Below, piece after piece: positions 52,199 through 61,105 of a DNA stretch of 64,000 bases. The position numbers and the translations under genes were made by a program. Numbering within the stretch: position 1 is the stretch's first letter; each line of letters begins with the position of its first letter. The notes beneath the pieces are model-generated. The model worked only from the letters and a program-made list of their open reading frames with translations. It had not been told where the DNA came from and did not search any database. This DNA comes from Deinococcus ruber (GTDB taxonomy: Bacteria; Deinococcota; Deinococci; Deinococcales; Deinococcaceae): contig NZ_BMQL01000005.1 of NCBI RefSeq assembly GCF_014648095.1, forward strand, positions 62,001 through 126,000, given 5' to 3'.

Positions 52199-53436
52199 GT
52201 TCTCTCTTCTCCAATCCACCCAATTGCCCTGTCTGTCAGCTTATCCAGCGCCACCACGCACAGCTCAATATGTTCTTCCAGCGTGTCTTCGATCTTGTTA
52301 TGGCTGATGCCGCGCAGACTCTGCACAAACAGCATTTCTGTCGGAATCCCGGCGCGGGCCACCTCTGCGGCGTCGTGCAGCGGGCCGCTGGGCAGGCGGT
52401 GGGCGGTGGGCGTAACTTCCAAAATGGCAGCTTCGCAGGCGTCGATCAGGTCGCTGTTGAAGAGAATCGGCTCGATATTCCACAGGTAGCCAAACGAGAC
52501 GGTGCAGCCGCCTTCCTCGGCCAAACGGGTGGCGGCGTCCTGCGCGTCCTGCCACATGGCGGCCAGTTTTTCGGCGTTCAAATGGCGCTGATCGAGCGTG
52601 ATCTCGCAGGTTTCGACCACGCTGGTCACGATGCCGGGCAGGGTTTTGACGCTGCCGATGGTGCAGACGCCGCCGTGACGCTCGGCAATGGTGTAGATTT
52701 CCTGCCCGAATCGGCCCGCCGCTAAGAAGGCGTCTCTGCGAACGTTCATCGGGGTGCTGCCCGCGTGCGCTGCCTGCCCGTGAAAGGTGATGGTGTGCCG
52801 CTCCACACCCACCGTGCCCAGCACTGCGCCCAGCGGCAGCCCCATTCCTTCCAGCACCGGCCCCTGCTCGATGTGCAGCTCTAAATACGCAGCGGCATTT
52901 TTCAGCTCGGCCTGAGCCTGTGGCGCATCTTCCAGCGTCACGCCCACCTGTTTCAGCGCGTCGGCCAGCGAAACGCCGTCGCGGTCATGCAGTTTCGCCA
53001 TCTGCGCCACGTCGAAATGCCCGCTGGCCGCGCTCGATCCGTACAGGCTGCGGCCAAAGCGTGCCCCTTCCTCGTCGGCCCAGTCCACGAGGCGCACCGT
53101 CACGGGAGGTTTGCCGCTGTACTGCGTGTTCAGGCGGCGCAGCACTTCCAGCCCCGCCAGCACGTTCAGGCAGCCGTCGAGCCAACCACCGTTGGGCACA
53201 CTGTCGAGGTGCCCACCGATCAGCAGCTCCCGCTCTGAGTCGCCTTTCAGTGTTGCCCACAGATTCCCCGCCGGATCGGTATGCACCTCGACCGGAAGTT
53301 GGGCCAGCCGCGCTTTTAAAAAGTCGCGGGCGGCCACCCATTTCTCGGTAAAGGCCACCCGCTGAGCGCCGTTGTCGTCGCCGGTCAGTTGGCGCAGGGC
53401 CTTGAGTTCGCTTACGGTGCGCTGTGGTTCGAGCAT
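52195..53436 (-). CDS. N-carbamoyl-beta-alanine/allantoate amidohydrolase (M20)
   Basis: 413 aa from ATG 53436 with AAAGGAG. Metallopeptidase M20 carbamoylase type: LIGGHLDSVPNGGWLDGCLNVLAGLEVL (metal His/Asp), WADEEGARFGRSLYGSSA (Glu-Glu), YLELHIEQGPVLEG, HAGSTPMNVRRDAF and SGPLHDAAEVARAGIPTEMLFV. It would hydrolyse N-carbamoyl-beta-alanine (from dihydropyrimidinase) to beta-alanine, CO2 and NH3. Allantoate and N-carbamoyl-L-amino acid hydrolases share these motifs; the cluster decides in favour of beta-ureidopropionase (PydC). Confidence 0.92.
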   Translation of the reverse strand: MLEPQRTVSELKALRQLTGDDNGAQRVAFTEKWVAARDFLKARLAQLPVEVHTDPAGNLWATLKGDSERELLIGGHLDSVPNGGWLDGCLNVLAGLEVLRRLNTQYSGKPPVTVRLVDWADEEGARFGRSLYGSSAASGHFDVAQMAKLHDRDGVSLADALKQVGVTLEDAPQAQAELKNAAAYLELHIEQGPVLEGMGLPLGAVLGTVGVERHTITFHGQAAHAGSTPMNVRRDAFLAAGRFGQEIYTIAERHGGVCTIGSVKTLPGIVTSVVETCEITLDQRHLNAEKLAAMWQDAQDAATRLAEEGGCTVSFGYLWNIEPILFNSDLIDACEAAILEVTPTAHRLPSGPLHDAAEVARAGIPTEMLFVQSLRGISHNKIEDTLEEHIELCVVALDKLTDRAIGWIGEERT

Positions 53437-53469
53437 GCTGGCTCCTTTTGTTCCTATGATACGAATTCC

Positions 53470-53501
53470 GATTGAATCCCGCGCCGTGTGCGGGTTCAAT
53501 C
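53470..53501. promoter_or_regulatory. Inverted repeat upstream of the amidohydrolase
   Basis: GATTGAATCCCGC (53470-53482) and GCGGGTTCAATC (53490-53501) pair with one bulged base. It lies just upstream of TATCAT (near 53458-53463, minus strand), a possible -10 box, so it may be the operator of this gene. Confidence 0.45.
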
Positions 53502-53591
53502 CGACCAACGGGAGGAGGAACAGGACGGATTTCGGGAGATGGACGCGCAGGCGGTGGGGTTCGGACTGTGCGGGAATCGGACGGAATCCGT

Positions 53592-53627
53592 ATAAAATAC
53601 CCCGCCTGCCAAACCGGGCGGGCGGGG
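53592..53627 (-). terminator. Terminator of the DUF3060 gene
   Basis: CCCCGCC (53600-53606) and GGCGGGG (53621-53627) with inner GC pairs; on the minus strand it is followed by TATTTTAT. Confidence 0.7.
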
Positions 53628-53649
53628 ACGTACCGAAGAAGAGAGAAGG

Positions 53650-54027
53650 CTACTGCTTGCCGACCTTGTTGCCGCTGCCCGACTGCTTGACCACCGGGGC
53701 TGTGCCCTTCAGCGACCTGCTCCAGCTCACGGTGTTCTGATTGCCGTGCACCACGATCTGCCCCACCGTCGCCACCTTCACGACATTCTTGTTGCCGTTC
53801 ACCACGACCTGCGTACACGATCCTTTCAGCGTCAGTTGGTTGTTGCTGCCGCTCAGGGTCACGGCGTCGTTATTACAGGTCAGGGTGCGCTGCCCATCGG
53901 TGCCGCTCATCATCTGCCCCATGCCCGGCAGGGTCATGGTCACGACCTGAGCACTGCCCAGACTCAGAAAAGTTCCACCCAGCAGGGTTCCCAGCAGTGC
54001 AGCCATTCGCGATGTTCTCAGATTCAT
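53650..54027 (-). CDS. DUF3060 exported protein
   Basis: 125 aa. Signal peptide LLGTLLGGTFLSLGSA, then the DUF3060 repeat pattern with Asn-rich turns: TLTCNNDAVTLSGSNNQLTLKGSCTQVVV and GNKNVVKVATVGQIVVHGNQNTVSW. These form a short right-handed beta-solenoid-like stack, similar to those in mycobacterial lipoproteins. One disulfide is possible (two Cys). Role unknown. It has its own terminator and is probably independent of the pyrimidine genes around it. Confidence 0.85.
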   Translation of the reverse strand: MNLRTSRMAALLGTLLGGTFLSLGSAQVVTMTLPGMGQMMSGTDGQRTLTCNNDAVTLSGSNNQLTLKGSCTQVVVNGNKNVVKVATVGQIVVHGNQNTVSWSRSLKGTAPVVKQSGSGNKVGKQ

Positions 54028-54338
54028 AAGCCTCCCAGCAACCGTCCTGAGTAAAAGCGTGGGCTGTTGTCTTGCGGCCTATGCTATCCCGCTGGGGCCC
54101 GGCGGGAGAACGGAGTTGATGACTGGCGGCGGGGCCGGGCTAGGTCGCTGCTGGGGGGGTTAGGGGTGTTTTGCCGATTGGTGACCGCTGGAGCTTTATT
54201 GGCAGTCTCGGTCGGGGGCGGCCCTCCCTCTCTCTTGCTGGCAGTGGCGCGTCTGTGTTCCTGATGGTGGCAGGTCGTCGGGGGCGGCCCCTCCTCTTTC
54301 TTGCTGGCGGTGGCGCGTCTGTGTTCCTGGTTGTGTCG
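54028..54338. other. Intergenic region with the copy B repeat
   Basis: 311 bp without a gene. The right half is the tandem repeat element listed next; the left half (54028-54194) holds a G-rich run (GGGGGGG near 54154) and nothing else that I can name. Confidence 0.5.
54195..54334. repeat. Two-unit 66-bp tandem repeat element (copy B)
   Basis: Begins TTTATTGGCAG like copy A. The GTCGGGGGCGG part recurs at 54211 and 54277 (period 66). Each unit ends in GGCGCGTCTGTGTTCCTG. The element stops 4 bp before the TAA of the substrate-binding protein gene on the minus strand, as copy A does with its neighbour. Confidence 0.85.
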
Positions 54339-55409
54339 TTACTTCACCTTCTTCCCCGTAGCCATCTGCCACACGCCGTAATCCACCGCGCCCGCCGCCG
54401 GATCGGCCTTCAGAATGCCCAGGCTCTTCAGCAGCGCCACGTTTGCTTTGTACACGGCGGGATCAAGGTAGCCTGCCATGCCCTTCAGGGTGGGGCCAGC
54501 GTTGTACAGCTTGGCGACTTCGGCCATCTGCCAGGTCTGGTGTCCGGCGGCGCTGCTTCTGGTGCCGCTGCCTTTGCAGGTGTTTCCGCAGTTGACCAGC
54601 ACCGTCCCGACAGCCTCGGCCTGATTGCGAACCGCGTAATTCCAGCCCTTGATGCTCGCCCGCACCAGCCGCGCAGCCACCTCGCGCCCGCTCAGGCCGC
54701 TGCCCTTGAAATTCTTGTCGTCCAGCACCTTCTGAGACGTGAACATCAGGTCTTCCAGCAGATTGATGCCGTAGTCGGACGCGTGGAAAATCTGGAGTTT
54801 GTCGAGGCTGTAGCCCAGCCCCACGATCTGATCGACTTCGTTGTAGGTCATGGCCGACACCAGATCGACCTTATCGGGAAAGACGATGCTGGGGTCAAAG
54901 GGGTACGTGACTGCCTGCACGCTGGGGTTGGCGACGGTGGAATCGAGGCTGGTGGTCAGGCCGTACTTCTTCAGCAGCGCCACGGCGGGGTATTCGTTGC
55001 CGCTGGGCCACACGCCCACGCGCTTGCCCTTGAAGTCTTCCGGCTTGGTCAGGTTGCTGCTCTTCAGGGCCACCAGCGTATAGCCGCTCTTCTGGAAGAT
55101 CTGGGCGATGTGCACCACCGGAATCCCCTGCTGCCGCGCCGTCAGCAGGTCGGTAATCCAGGTGGTGCCGAAGTCGGCGGCCCCGGTTGCCACCGTCTGG
55201 ATGGGCGACTGATCTCCGATGGGCAGCAGCTGCACGTCCAGCCCCTCGGCCTTGAAATAGCCTTTGGCCTGCGCCTCGAAGAAGCCCGCGAACTGCGCCT
55301 GCGGAAACCACTTGAGCTGGAGTTTCACCTTTACGAGCTGCTGAGCACCTGCGCTGGAAGCGAGCAGGGCGGCGGCGAGCAGGGCGGTCAGTGGGGCGAG
55401 TTTCTTCAT
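54339..55409 (-). CDS. ABC importer substrate-binding protein, NMT1/THI5 type
   Basis: 356 aa from ATG 55409 with GGAGG. Signal peptide PLTALLAAALLASSAGAQQ. The mature start KVKLQLKWFPQAQFAGFFEAQAKGYFKAEGLDV is typical of NMT1/THI5-like binding proteins for pyrimidine-like ligands (HMP, formylaminopyrimidine, riboflavin). Two Cys in VNCGNTCKGSG may form a disulfide. Given the genes around it, uracil, dihydropyrimidine or a related base is the likely cargo. First described steps of transport end at the permeases encoded next. Confidence 0.92.
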   Translation of the reverse strand: MKKLAPLTALLAAALLASSAGAQQLVKVKLQLKWFPQAQFAGFFEAQAKGYFKAEGLDVQLLPIGDQSPIQTVATGAADFGTTWITDLLTARQQGIPVVHIAQIFQKSGYTLVALKSSNLTKPEDFKGKRVGVWPSGNEYPAVALLKKYGLTTSLDSTVANPSVQAVTYPFDPSIVFPDKVDLVSAMTYNEVDQIVGLGYSLDKLQIFHASDYGINLLEDLMFTSQKVLDDKNFKGSGLSGREVAARLVRASIKGWNYAVRNQAEAVGTVLVNCGNTCKGSGTRSSAAGHQTWQMAEVAKLYNAGPTLKGMAGYLDPAVYKANVALLKSLGILKADPAAGAVDYGVWQMATGKKVK

Positions 55410-55521
55410 TTGAATCCTCCGGGGAGTGAAAAGGTGTGGGCAGTGGCAGACAGAGGAAGGCCCGGTTGTCGGAATTTCCCCAGGAACAGCGGCGGAGCAG
55501 ATACCCAGGCGGGCGCATAGC

Positions 55522-56472
55522 TCACGCCTCCCGCCCGGTTCCCACGAAGCGGCGTTCGAGCGCATTGATGACACCGAAAAAGGCGATACCGACGATGCTG
55601 GCGAGCACGATGGCTGCCCAGACGATATCGAGATTGAACCGGCCTACCTCGATCTGAATGCGGAAGCCCAGCCCGTGCCCGTCGGTGCCGAAGAACTCCG
55701 CGACGATGGCCGAGATGAGCGCCAGGGTGCTGCCGATCTTGAGGGCATTGAAGACGAAGGGGAGCGCGGTGGGCACGCGCACTTCGCGGAAGGTCTGGGC
55801 GGGGGTGGCGGCGTAGGTTCGCATCAGGTCGAGGTGCAGCGGGAGGGCCGATTGCAGCCCGCGCACGGTATTGACCACCACCGGAAACAGCACCGTGATG
55901 GCGACCACCACCAGCTTGCTGGGCCAGTCCAGCCCGATGGCCTTGACCACCACCGGGGCCAGCGCCACGATAGGAATGCTGGAAAACAGCGCCGCGTAGG
56001 GCAACAGGCCGCGTTCCAGAAAGGAAAAGCGCACCACCAGCAGCGACAGCAGCAGCCCGGCCAGCGTGCCGACCACGAACCCCAGCAGCGCTTCGAGCAG
56101 GAAGGTATACAGCGTGTCTTGCAGCAGCACCACGCGGGCATTCCACAGCGCCGCCAGCACCTTGCTGGGCGTGGGAATCAGGCCCGCCGGAACCGCGTTG
56201 GCCCGCAGCAATGCTTCTGCCGCCAGCACCGCCGCCAGCAGCGTACAGGCGGCAGGCAGAACGCGGGCGGCCCGGCTTTCGCCTGCGGCCAGCGAGCGGA
56301 TTCCCAGCGCACTCAGGAGCAGGCACAGCAGTACCCCGGTGGCCCAGGGCAGGGCCGAAGCGGGCGCGTCCTGCCGGGCCAGCAGCAGGGCCAGCACCAG
56401 CAGCCCCAGCAGCCCTGCACCCAGCAACAGCGGGCCGGTGCTGCGGCGGGGAACGGTGCGTTGCAGCGTCAT
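55522..56472 (-). CDS. ABC importer permease 2
   Basis: 316 aa from ATG 56472; its ATGA overlaps the stop of permease 1. Membrane helices fill the chain. The cytoplasmic EAA loop is at LMRTYAATPAQTFREVRVPTALPFVFNALKIG. Relatives are SsuC/TauC/ThiX permeases of the nitrate-sulfonate-pyrimidine group. An N-terminal extension with about three additional helices (residues 15-95) is unusual for this family, whose members have about 260 residues. Forms the membrane channel with permease 1. Confidence 0.92.
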   Translation of the reverse strand: MTLQRTVPRRSTGPLLLGAGLLGLLVLALLLARQDAPASALPWATGVLLCLLLSALGIRSLAAGESRAARVLPAACTLLAAVLAAEALLRANAVPAGLIPTPSKVLAALWNARVVLLQDTLYTFLLEALLGFVVGTLAGLLLSLLVVRFSFLERGLLPYAALFSSIPIVALAPVVVKAIGLDWPSKLVVVAITVLFPVVVNTVRGLQSALPLHLDLMRTYAATPAQTFREVRVPTALPFVFNALKIGSTLALISAIVAEFFGTDGHGLGFRIQIEVGRFNLDIVWAAIVLASIVGIAFFGVINALERRFVGTGREA

Positions 56473-57365
56473 CGTGCGGCTCGCCACGGCGTCACCAGCC
56501 TTTCGAGCAGCCCCACCAGCCCCACCAGCACCACGCCCAGCAGCGCCCCGTACAGCATGATGACCCACAGCGCGATGGTGTCGGAGGCCCGCGAGTTCTC
56601 GGCCAGCATCTTGCCCAGGCCCGAAAAACTGATGGTGCTGATCTCGGCCACGATGCTGCCCACCAGTGCCGCCGTCGCCGCCACCTTCAGCGCCGTGAAC
56701 AGGTACGGCAGGCTCGCCGGAAAACGCAGCCGGGTAAAGACCTGCACGGGCGTGGCGTTGTAGGTACGCAGCAGGTCGAGTTGCAGCGCGTCGGGGCTCC
56801 GCAGCCCCCGGCTCACACCCACCGCGATGGGAAAGAAGGCGATGAAAGCGGCAATCAGCGCTTTGGGAATGAAGCCCTGCACGCCCCACTGCCCCAGCAA
56901 CACCGCCAGCATCGGCGCGATGGCGACAATCGGCACTGTCTGCGAGGCCACCAGCCACGGCAGGGTCGCCCGCTCGAAACTGCGGCTGAGCACCAGCAGC
57001 ACCGCCAGCACCAGCCCCACCACGCAGGCCAGCCCCAGCCCCAGCAGCGTCTCGCCGCCCGTCACCACGGCGTTATACGGCACACTCGTCTCGGCAGTGG
57101 GCGGCAGGCTCAGGGTTTTCAGGCCGTCCAGAAATTGCCCCGGTGCGGGCAACACCGGATTGTGAAGCTGAGTCGCGCACGCCAGCGCGGTGGGGCAACC
57201 CAGATCCGCGCCGCTCGCCAGCGACCGCGCCGCCGGGCCGACGTTGGCCCACAGCATCAGCGGCCAGTACAGCAGCAGTACCATAGCCGCCACCACCAGC
57301 ATCGGCACGAGGTTGGATGGGCGGCGGGCCGGGCGAGTGGCAGCCGGGGCGGGCGCGGTGGTCAT
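56469..57365 (-). CDS. ABC importer permease 1
   Basis: 298 aa from ATG 57365, seven nt after the ATPase stop, with GAGGGG upstream; ATG 57380 is an alternative. Helices throughout; EAA loop LLRTYNATPVQVFTRLRFPASLPYLFTALKVA. Like its partner it belongs to the BPD_transp_1 group of SsuC/ThiX type. A periplasmic loop of about 50 residues (ALACATQLHNPVLPAPGQFL) sits after the first helix. Together with permease 2 it makes a heterodimer. Confidence 0.92.
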   Translation of the reverse strand: MTTAPAPAATRPARRPSNLVPMLVVAAMVLLLYWPLMLWANVGPAARSLASGADLGCPTALACATQLHNPVLPAPGQFLDGLKTLSLPPTAETSVPYNAVVTGGETLLGLGLACVVGLVLAVLLVLSRSFERATLPWLVASQTVPIVAIAPMLAVLLGQWGVQGFIPKALIAAFIAFFPIAVGVSRGLRSPDALQLDLLRTYNATPVQVFTRLRFPASLPYLFTALKVAATAALVGSIVAEISTISFSGLGKMLAENSRASDTIALWVIMLYGALLGVVLVGLVGLLERLVTPWRAAR

Positions 57366-57372
57366 CGGCCCC

Positions 57373-58161
57373 TCACGCATGCCCTTTCTTCAGCAGTTCG
57401 CGGATTTCGGTGGCGATCTCGAAGAAGCGCACGCTCTCGCGGGTTTCGTCGCTGCGTGGCTGCGGCAGATCCACTTTCACGATGCCCTCGATCTTGCCGG
57501 GCCGGGCGGTCATGACCACCACGCGGGTACTCAGGAAGACGGCTTCGGGGATGCTGTGCGTCACGAAAATCACGGTTTTGCCCGTCTCGCGCCACAGCCG
57601 CAGCAGCTCCAGATTCAGATTCTCGCGGGTGATCTCGTCGAGTGCGCCGAACGGTTCATCCATGAACAGCAGCGGCGGATCGAAGGCCAGGGCGCGGGCG
57701 ATGCTGACGCGCTGCTGCATGCCGCCCGACAGTTGCCACGGATACGAGCGCTCGAACTTTTCCAGGCCCACCAGTTTCAGCATCTCGCGGGCGCGGGCCT
57801 GCCGGGTGGCGACCGGGTGGTTCATCAGTTGCAGCGGCAGCATCACGTTTTGCAGCACGTTGCGCCACTCCATCAGCGCCGGAGCCTGAAACACGTAGCC
57901 GTACTGGCGGTTCTGCCGCGCCACGCTGGGAGCCTGCCCCGCGATCAGCAGTTCGCCGCCGGTCGGCTGCACCAGATCGGCCAGCAGCCGCAGCAGCGTG
58001 GTCTTGCCGCAGCCAGACGGCCCGATCAGCGAGATGAATTCCCCCTGCTCGATGCTGAGCGTGGCGTCTTTCAGGGCCACCGTCTGCCCGCCGGGAACCG
58101 GAAAAACCATCTGGAGGTCGCGGATGGAAACGATGGGCGGCTTGGTAGAAACCTGCGTCAA
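57373..58161 (-). CDS. ABC importer ATPase
   Basis: 262 aa. The start is TTG 58161: GGAGG stands 7 nt upstream and no ATG/GTG fits. Walker A LIGPSGCGKTTLL, Q-loop YGYVFQAPALMEWRN, signature LSGGMQQRVSIARAL, Walker B LLFMDEPFGALD and switch FVTHSIPEA are all intact. Typical nitrate/taurine/pyrimidine-type ATPase (SsuB/TauB/ThiZ). First gene of the importer operon (ATPase-permease-permease-binding protein). Confidence 0.94.
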   Translation of the reverse strand: MTQVSTKPPIVSIRDLQMVFPVPGGQTVALKDATLSIEQGEFISLIGPSGCGKTTLLRLLADLVQPTGGELLIAGQAPSVARQNRQYGYVFQAPALMEWRNVLQNVMLPLQLMNHPVATRQARAREMLKLVGLEKFERSYPWQLSGGMQQRVSIARALAFDPPLLFMDEPFGALDEITRENLNLELLRLWRETGKTVIFVTHSIPEAVFLSTRVVVMTARPGKIEGIVKVDLPQPRSDETRESVRFFEIATEIRELLKKGHA

Positions 58162-58179
58162 CTGGAACCTCCGAAATTT

Positions 58180-58284
58180 GCGGGTGGCGGGTGGCGTGTC
58201 GCTTGTGGCTTGTCGAAAAAGCCCGGAGAACTTGCAGGAATCAAGGTGGCCTGGCTGTTTCTACGAGCCACCCGCGACAAGCTA
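58180..58284. repeat. GGGTGGC/GGCTTGTCG word repeat before the importer operon
   Basis: GCGGGTGGC (58180-58188) recurs inverted as GCCACCCGC (58267-58275), and GGCTTGTCG (58207-58215) recurs as CGACAAGC (58275-58282). The words also repeat in tandem on the left side. The right part runs into the stop codon of the dihydropyrimidinase gene. Confidence 0.5.
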
Positions 58285-59652
58285 CATGCCTCTTCTCAGC
58301 AACTGCCCGCGTCCCACTGTTCCTACAAATTCGCCGTGTTCCACTGCCACTTCCCCGCGCACCGTCACGAGTTCCGGGCGGCCATCGAGTTCAAAGCCCT
58401 CGAAGCCGCTGTAATCGTTGTTCACGTGCGATGTGGCGGCGCTGATGGTGCCCCGGTAGTGCGGATCGTACACCACCAGATCGGCGTCGCTGCCCACCGA
58501 CACCGTGCCCTTGCGCGGATACAGCCCGAACACCTGCGCGGCGCGGGTGCTGGCGGCGTCCACGAAGCGTTCCAGACTCAGGTGGCCCCGGCTGACGCCG
58601 TAGGTGTACAGCAGGTTCACGCGGTCTTCGATGGCGGGAATGCCGTTGGGAATGCGGGTGAAATCGTCGTCGCCCATGTGCTTCTGCGCCACGTCGAAGG
58701 GGCAATGGTCGGTTGCCACGGTGTCGATCTGGCCCTTTTCCAGCGCTTCCCACAGCGCCTGCTGATTGCGTTTGTCGCGCAGCGGCGGCGACATCACGTA
58801 TTTCGCACCCTCCACGCCGGGGCGTTCGGCATAGGTCTTGTCGAGCAGCAGGTGCGGAATCACCACCTCGACTTCCAGATCGACGCCGCGTGCCTTGGCA
58901 TCCAGTGCGGCGGCCAGCGCCCGCGCATTCGACAGATGCACCACGTAACCCCGCGCCCCGGTCATCTCCAGAAAGGCAGCAAAGTGTGCGGTGCCTTCCG
59001 CCTCCACCCCTTCCGGGCGGCTCGGCTCGTGCCACTCGGGGCCGGTCTTGCCTTCCGCCAGCAGCTTCTGCTGAAGTTCTGAGACCAGATCGGCGTTTTC
59101 GCAGTGTGCCGTGACCACCACGCCCAGTTCGGCAGCGAGCTTGCACACCTGATACAGCGCGTGATCGTCGATGCCAAAGGCCCCTTTGTACGCCAGAAAC
59201 ACCTTGAACGACTTCATGCCCTGCGCCACCAGTTCGCGCAGGGTGGCTTCGGTTTCGTCGTCCCAGCGCGTCACGCCGATATGAAAGCTGTAGTCGGACG
59301 CACTGTGGCCCTGCGCCATCTCCGTCCAGGTCTTCCAGCCGTCTTTCAGCGCCTCACTGCCTGCCGGGGCGAGCATTTCGATAAAGGTGGTGGTGCCGCC
59401 CATCAGGGCCGCGATAGACCCGGTGGTATGCGTATCTTTGGCGTGCGTGCCCATGAACGGCAGGTGGATATGCACATGCGGATCGATGAATCCGGGGAAG
59501 ATGTATTTGCCGCTGGCATCAATCACCCGTGCGCCTTCGGGGGCCGTCAGGTTCTCGCCAATCTGCGCGATCTTCTCGCCTTCAATCAGAAGATCAGCCC
59601 TATAGCGTTGGCCGTCGGAAACAATTTCACCGTTCTGGATGAGTATGGTCAT
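58282..59652 (-). CDS. Dihydropyrimidinase (D-hydantoinase)
   Basis: 456 aa from ATG 59652 with GGAGG. Amidohydrolase with metal motif FIDPHVHIHLPFMGT, carboxylated Lys region KSFKVFLAYKGAFG, VVTAHCENADLVSELQQKLL, VHLSNARAL and VATDHCPFDVAQKH (metal Asp). The ring of 5,6-dihydrouracil or dihydrothymine is opened to N-carbamoyl-beta-alanine (or its methyl analogue). The neighbouring preA-preT genes and the ureidopropionase give the full set. Second step of the pathway (PydB). Confidence 0.95.
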   Translation of the reverse strand: MTILIQNGEIVSDGQRYRADLLIEGEKIAQIGENLTAPEGARVIDASGKYIFPGFIDPHVHIHLPFMGTHAKDTHTTGSIAALMGGTTTFIEMLAPAGSEALKDGWKTWTEMAQGHSASDYSFHIGVTRWDDETEATLRELVAQGMKSFKVFLAYKGAFGIDDHALYQVCKLAAELGVVVTAHCENADLVSELQQKLLAEGKTGPEWHEPSRPEGVEAEGTAHFAAFLEMTGARGYVVHLSNARALAAALDAKARGVDLEVEVVIPHLLLDKTYAERPGVEGAKYVMSPPLRDKRNQQALWEALEKGQIDTVATDHCPFDVAQKHMGDDDFTRIPNGIPAIEDRVNLLYTYGVSRGHLSLERFVDAASTRAAQVFGLYPRKGTVSVGSDADLVVYDPHYRGTISAATSHVNNDYSGFEGFELDGRPELVTVRGEVAVEHGEFVGTVGRGQLLRRGM

Positions 59653-59725
59653 GCGAGGAGGCTCCTTCTAGAACTTCGGTGGGTGAGCGCCGATCCGTCA
59701 ACGTCGGCGCCCTTCCAGACCCATC

Positions 59726-61105
59726 TCAGTGAATCTCGATTCCAGCTTCTTCCCGGTACGCTTCCATAGCCGCCCAGTTCTGAGTGACGGCGGGCTGAGC
59801 AGCGGTGAGCTGATCCCACGTCACGCTTTCGCGGCCACTGGGCACGCTCACCATGTCGATGCAGCCGTCGACCGGACACACGTTGGCACACAGCGCACAG
59901 CCCACGCAGTCGCCTTCGCGCACCACGGGCACGGGGCGGGTATCGGCCACCTGCCGCCCGTTCATGCGCGGATCGAAGCCGGGGTCTACCCGGATGCCGT
60001 CCGGCGAATACAGGTCGATGCACTGATGCGCGGTGTCGTTGCAGGCCACATAACACAGGTTGCACTGAATGCACTTGTCGGGATTGATGCGGGCCACCGC
60101 CTGATAACTCAGGTCGAGTTGCCCGAAGGTGCTGACCTGCGGCAACGATTTTCCGGCGAAATCATAGATGGTGGCAAAGCCCTTGTCGTCCATCCAGTTG
60201 CTCAGGCCGTCGATCATGTCTTCCACGATGCGGTAGCCGTAGTGCATGGCGGCGGTGCAGACCTGCACGGCGGTTGCGCCCAGCAGCATGAATTCGGCGG
60301 CGTCTCGCCACGTCACGATGCCGCCCATGCCGCAGATCGGCACGCCCGAGCGCAGTACGCCGGGGTCGGTCATCAGCTCGGTCAGCATATTCAGCGCTAT
60401 CGGCTTGACCGCTGGCCCCGCGTAGCCGCCGTGGGTGCCGCGCCCGCCGATGTTGGGCGTGATCTGAAGGGTGTCCAGATCAACTTTCATGATGGAATTG
60501 ATGGTATTGATCAGGCTCAGGGCGTGTGCGCCGCCTTTAATTCCAGCGTGGGCCGGTTCGATGATGTGCGTGATGTTGGGCGTGAGCTTGACGATCACCG
60601 GCAGTTTGGTGATAGACGTGACCCAGTGCGTGTTCAGCTCGCACATCTCCGGCACCTGCCCCACCGCCGCGCCCATGCCGCGCTCGCTCATGCCCTGCGG
60701 GCAGCCGTAATTCAGCTCGATGCCGTCGGCCCCGGTGTCCTCGATCATCATCACAATGTCGCGCCATGCCTGCGGGTCGGCGTCCACCATCGCGCTCACG
60801 ATCACGGCGCGGTCAGGCCACAGCCGCTTCACCTCGGCAATTTCGCGCAGATTCACTTCCAGCGGGCGGTCTGAAATCAGCTCGACGTTGTTGATGGCGA
60901 GCAGCCGCTGACCGCCGATGCTCAGGCCGCCGTAGCGGTTGGAAATGTTGAGCACCGGTGCGCCGATGGTCTTCCAGACGGCTCCGCCCCAGCCATGTTC
61001 GAAGGCGCGGTTCACCTGAAGGCCGCTGTTGGTGGGCGGCGCGGAGGCCAGCCAAAACGGATTGGGAGCACGAATGCCCGCGAAGTTGATGGACAGGTCA
61101 GCCAT
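59726..61105 (-). CDS. preA: Dihydropyrimidine dehydrogenase subunit PreA
   Basis: 459 aa from ATG 61105 with AGAGGTG. N-terminal FMN TIM-barrel of the dihydroorotate dehydrogenase kind: FAGIRAPNPFWLASAPPTNSG, MVDADPQAWRDIVMMIEDTG, ELNYGCPQGMSERGMG and PVIVKLTPNI. The C-terminus has two 4Fe-4S motifs, CIQCNLCYVACND and CVGCALCANVCPVDGCI. It reduces uracil or thymine using electrons from PreT. Its start overlaps the preT stop by 8 bp. Confidence 0.97.
   Translation of the reverse strand: MADLSINFAGIRAPNPFWLASAPPTNSGLQVNRAFEHGWGGAVWKTIGAPVLNISNRYGGLSIGGQRLLAINNVELISDRPLEVNLREIAEVKRLWPDRAVIVSAMVDADPQAWRDIVMMIEDTGADGIELNYGCPQGMSERGMGAAVGQVPEMCELNTHWVTSITKLPVIVKLTPNITHIIEPAHAGIKGGAHALSLINTINSIMKVDLDTLQITPNIGGRGTHGGYAGPAVKPIALNMLTELMTDPGVLRSGVPICGMGGIVTWRDAAEFMLLGATAVQVCTAAMHYGYRIVEDMIDGLSNWMDDKGFATIYDFAGKSLPQVSTFGQLDLSYQAVARINPDKCIQCNLCYVACNDTAHQCIDLYSPDGIRVDPGFDPRMNGRQVADTRPVPVVREGDCVGCALCANVCPVDGCIDMVSVPSGRESVTWDQLTAAQPAVTQNWAAMEAYREEAGIEIH

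Noticed and set aside
54195..54334. CRISPR array
   Set aside because: Only two 66-bp units with no unique spacers, and a second copy at another locus; no cas genes in the window.
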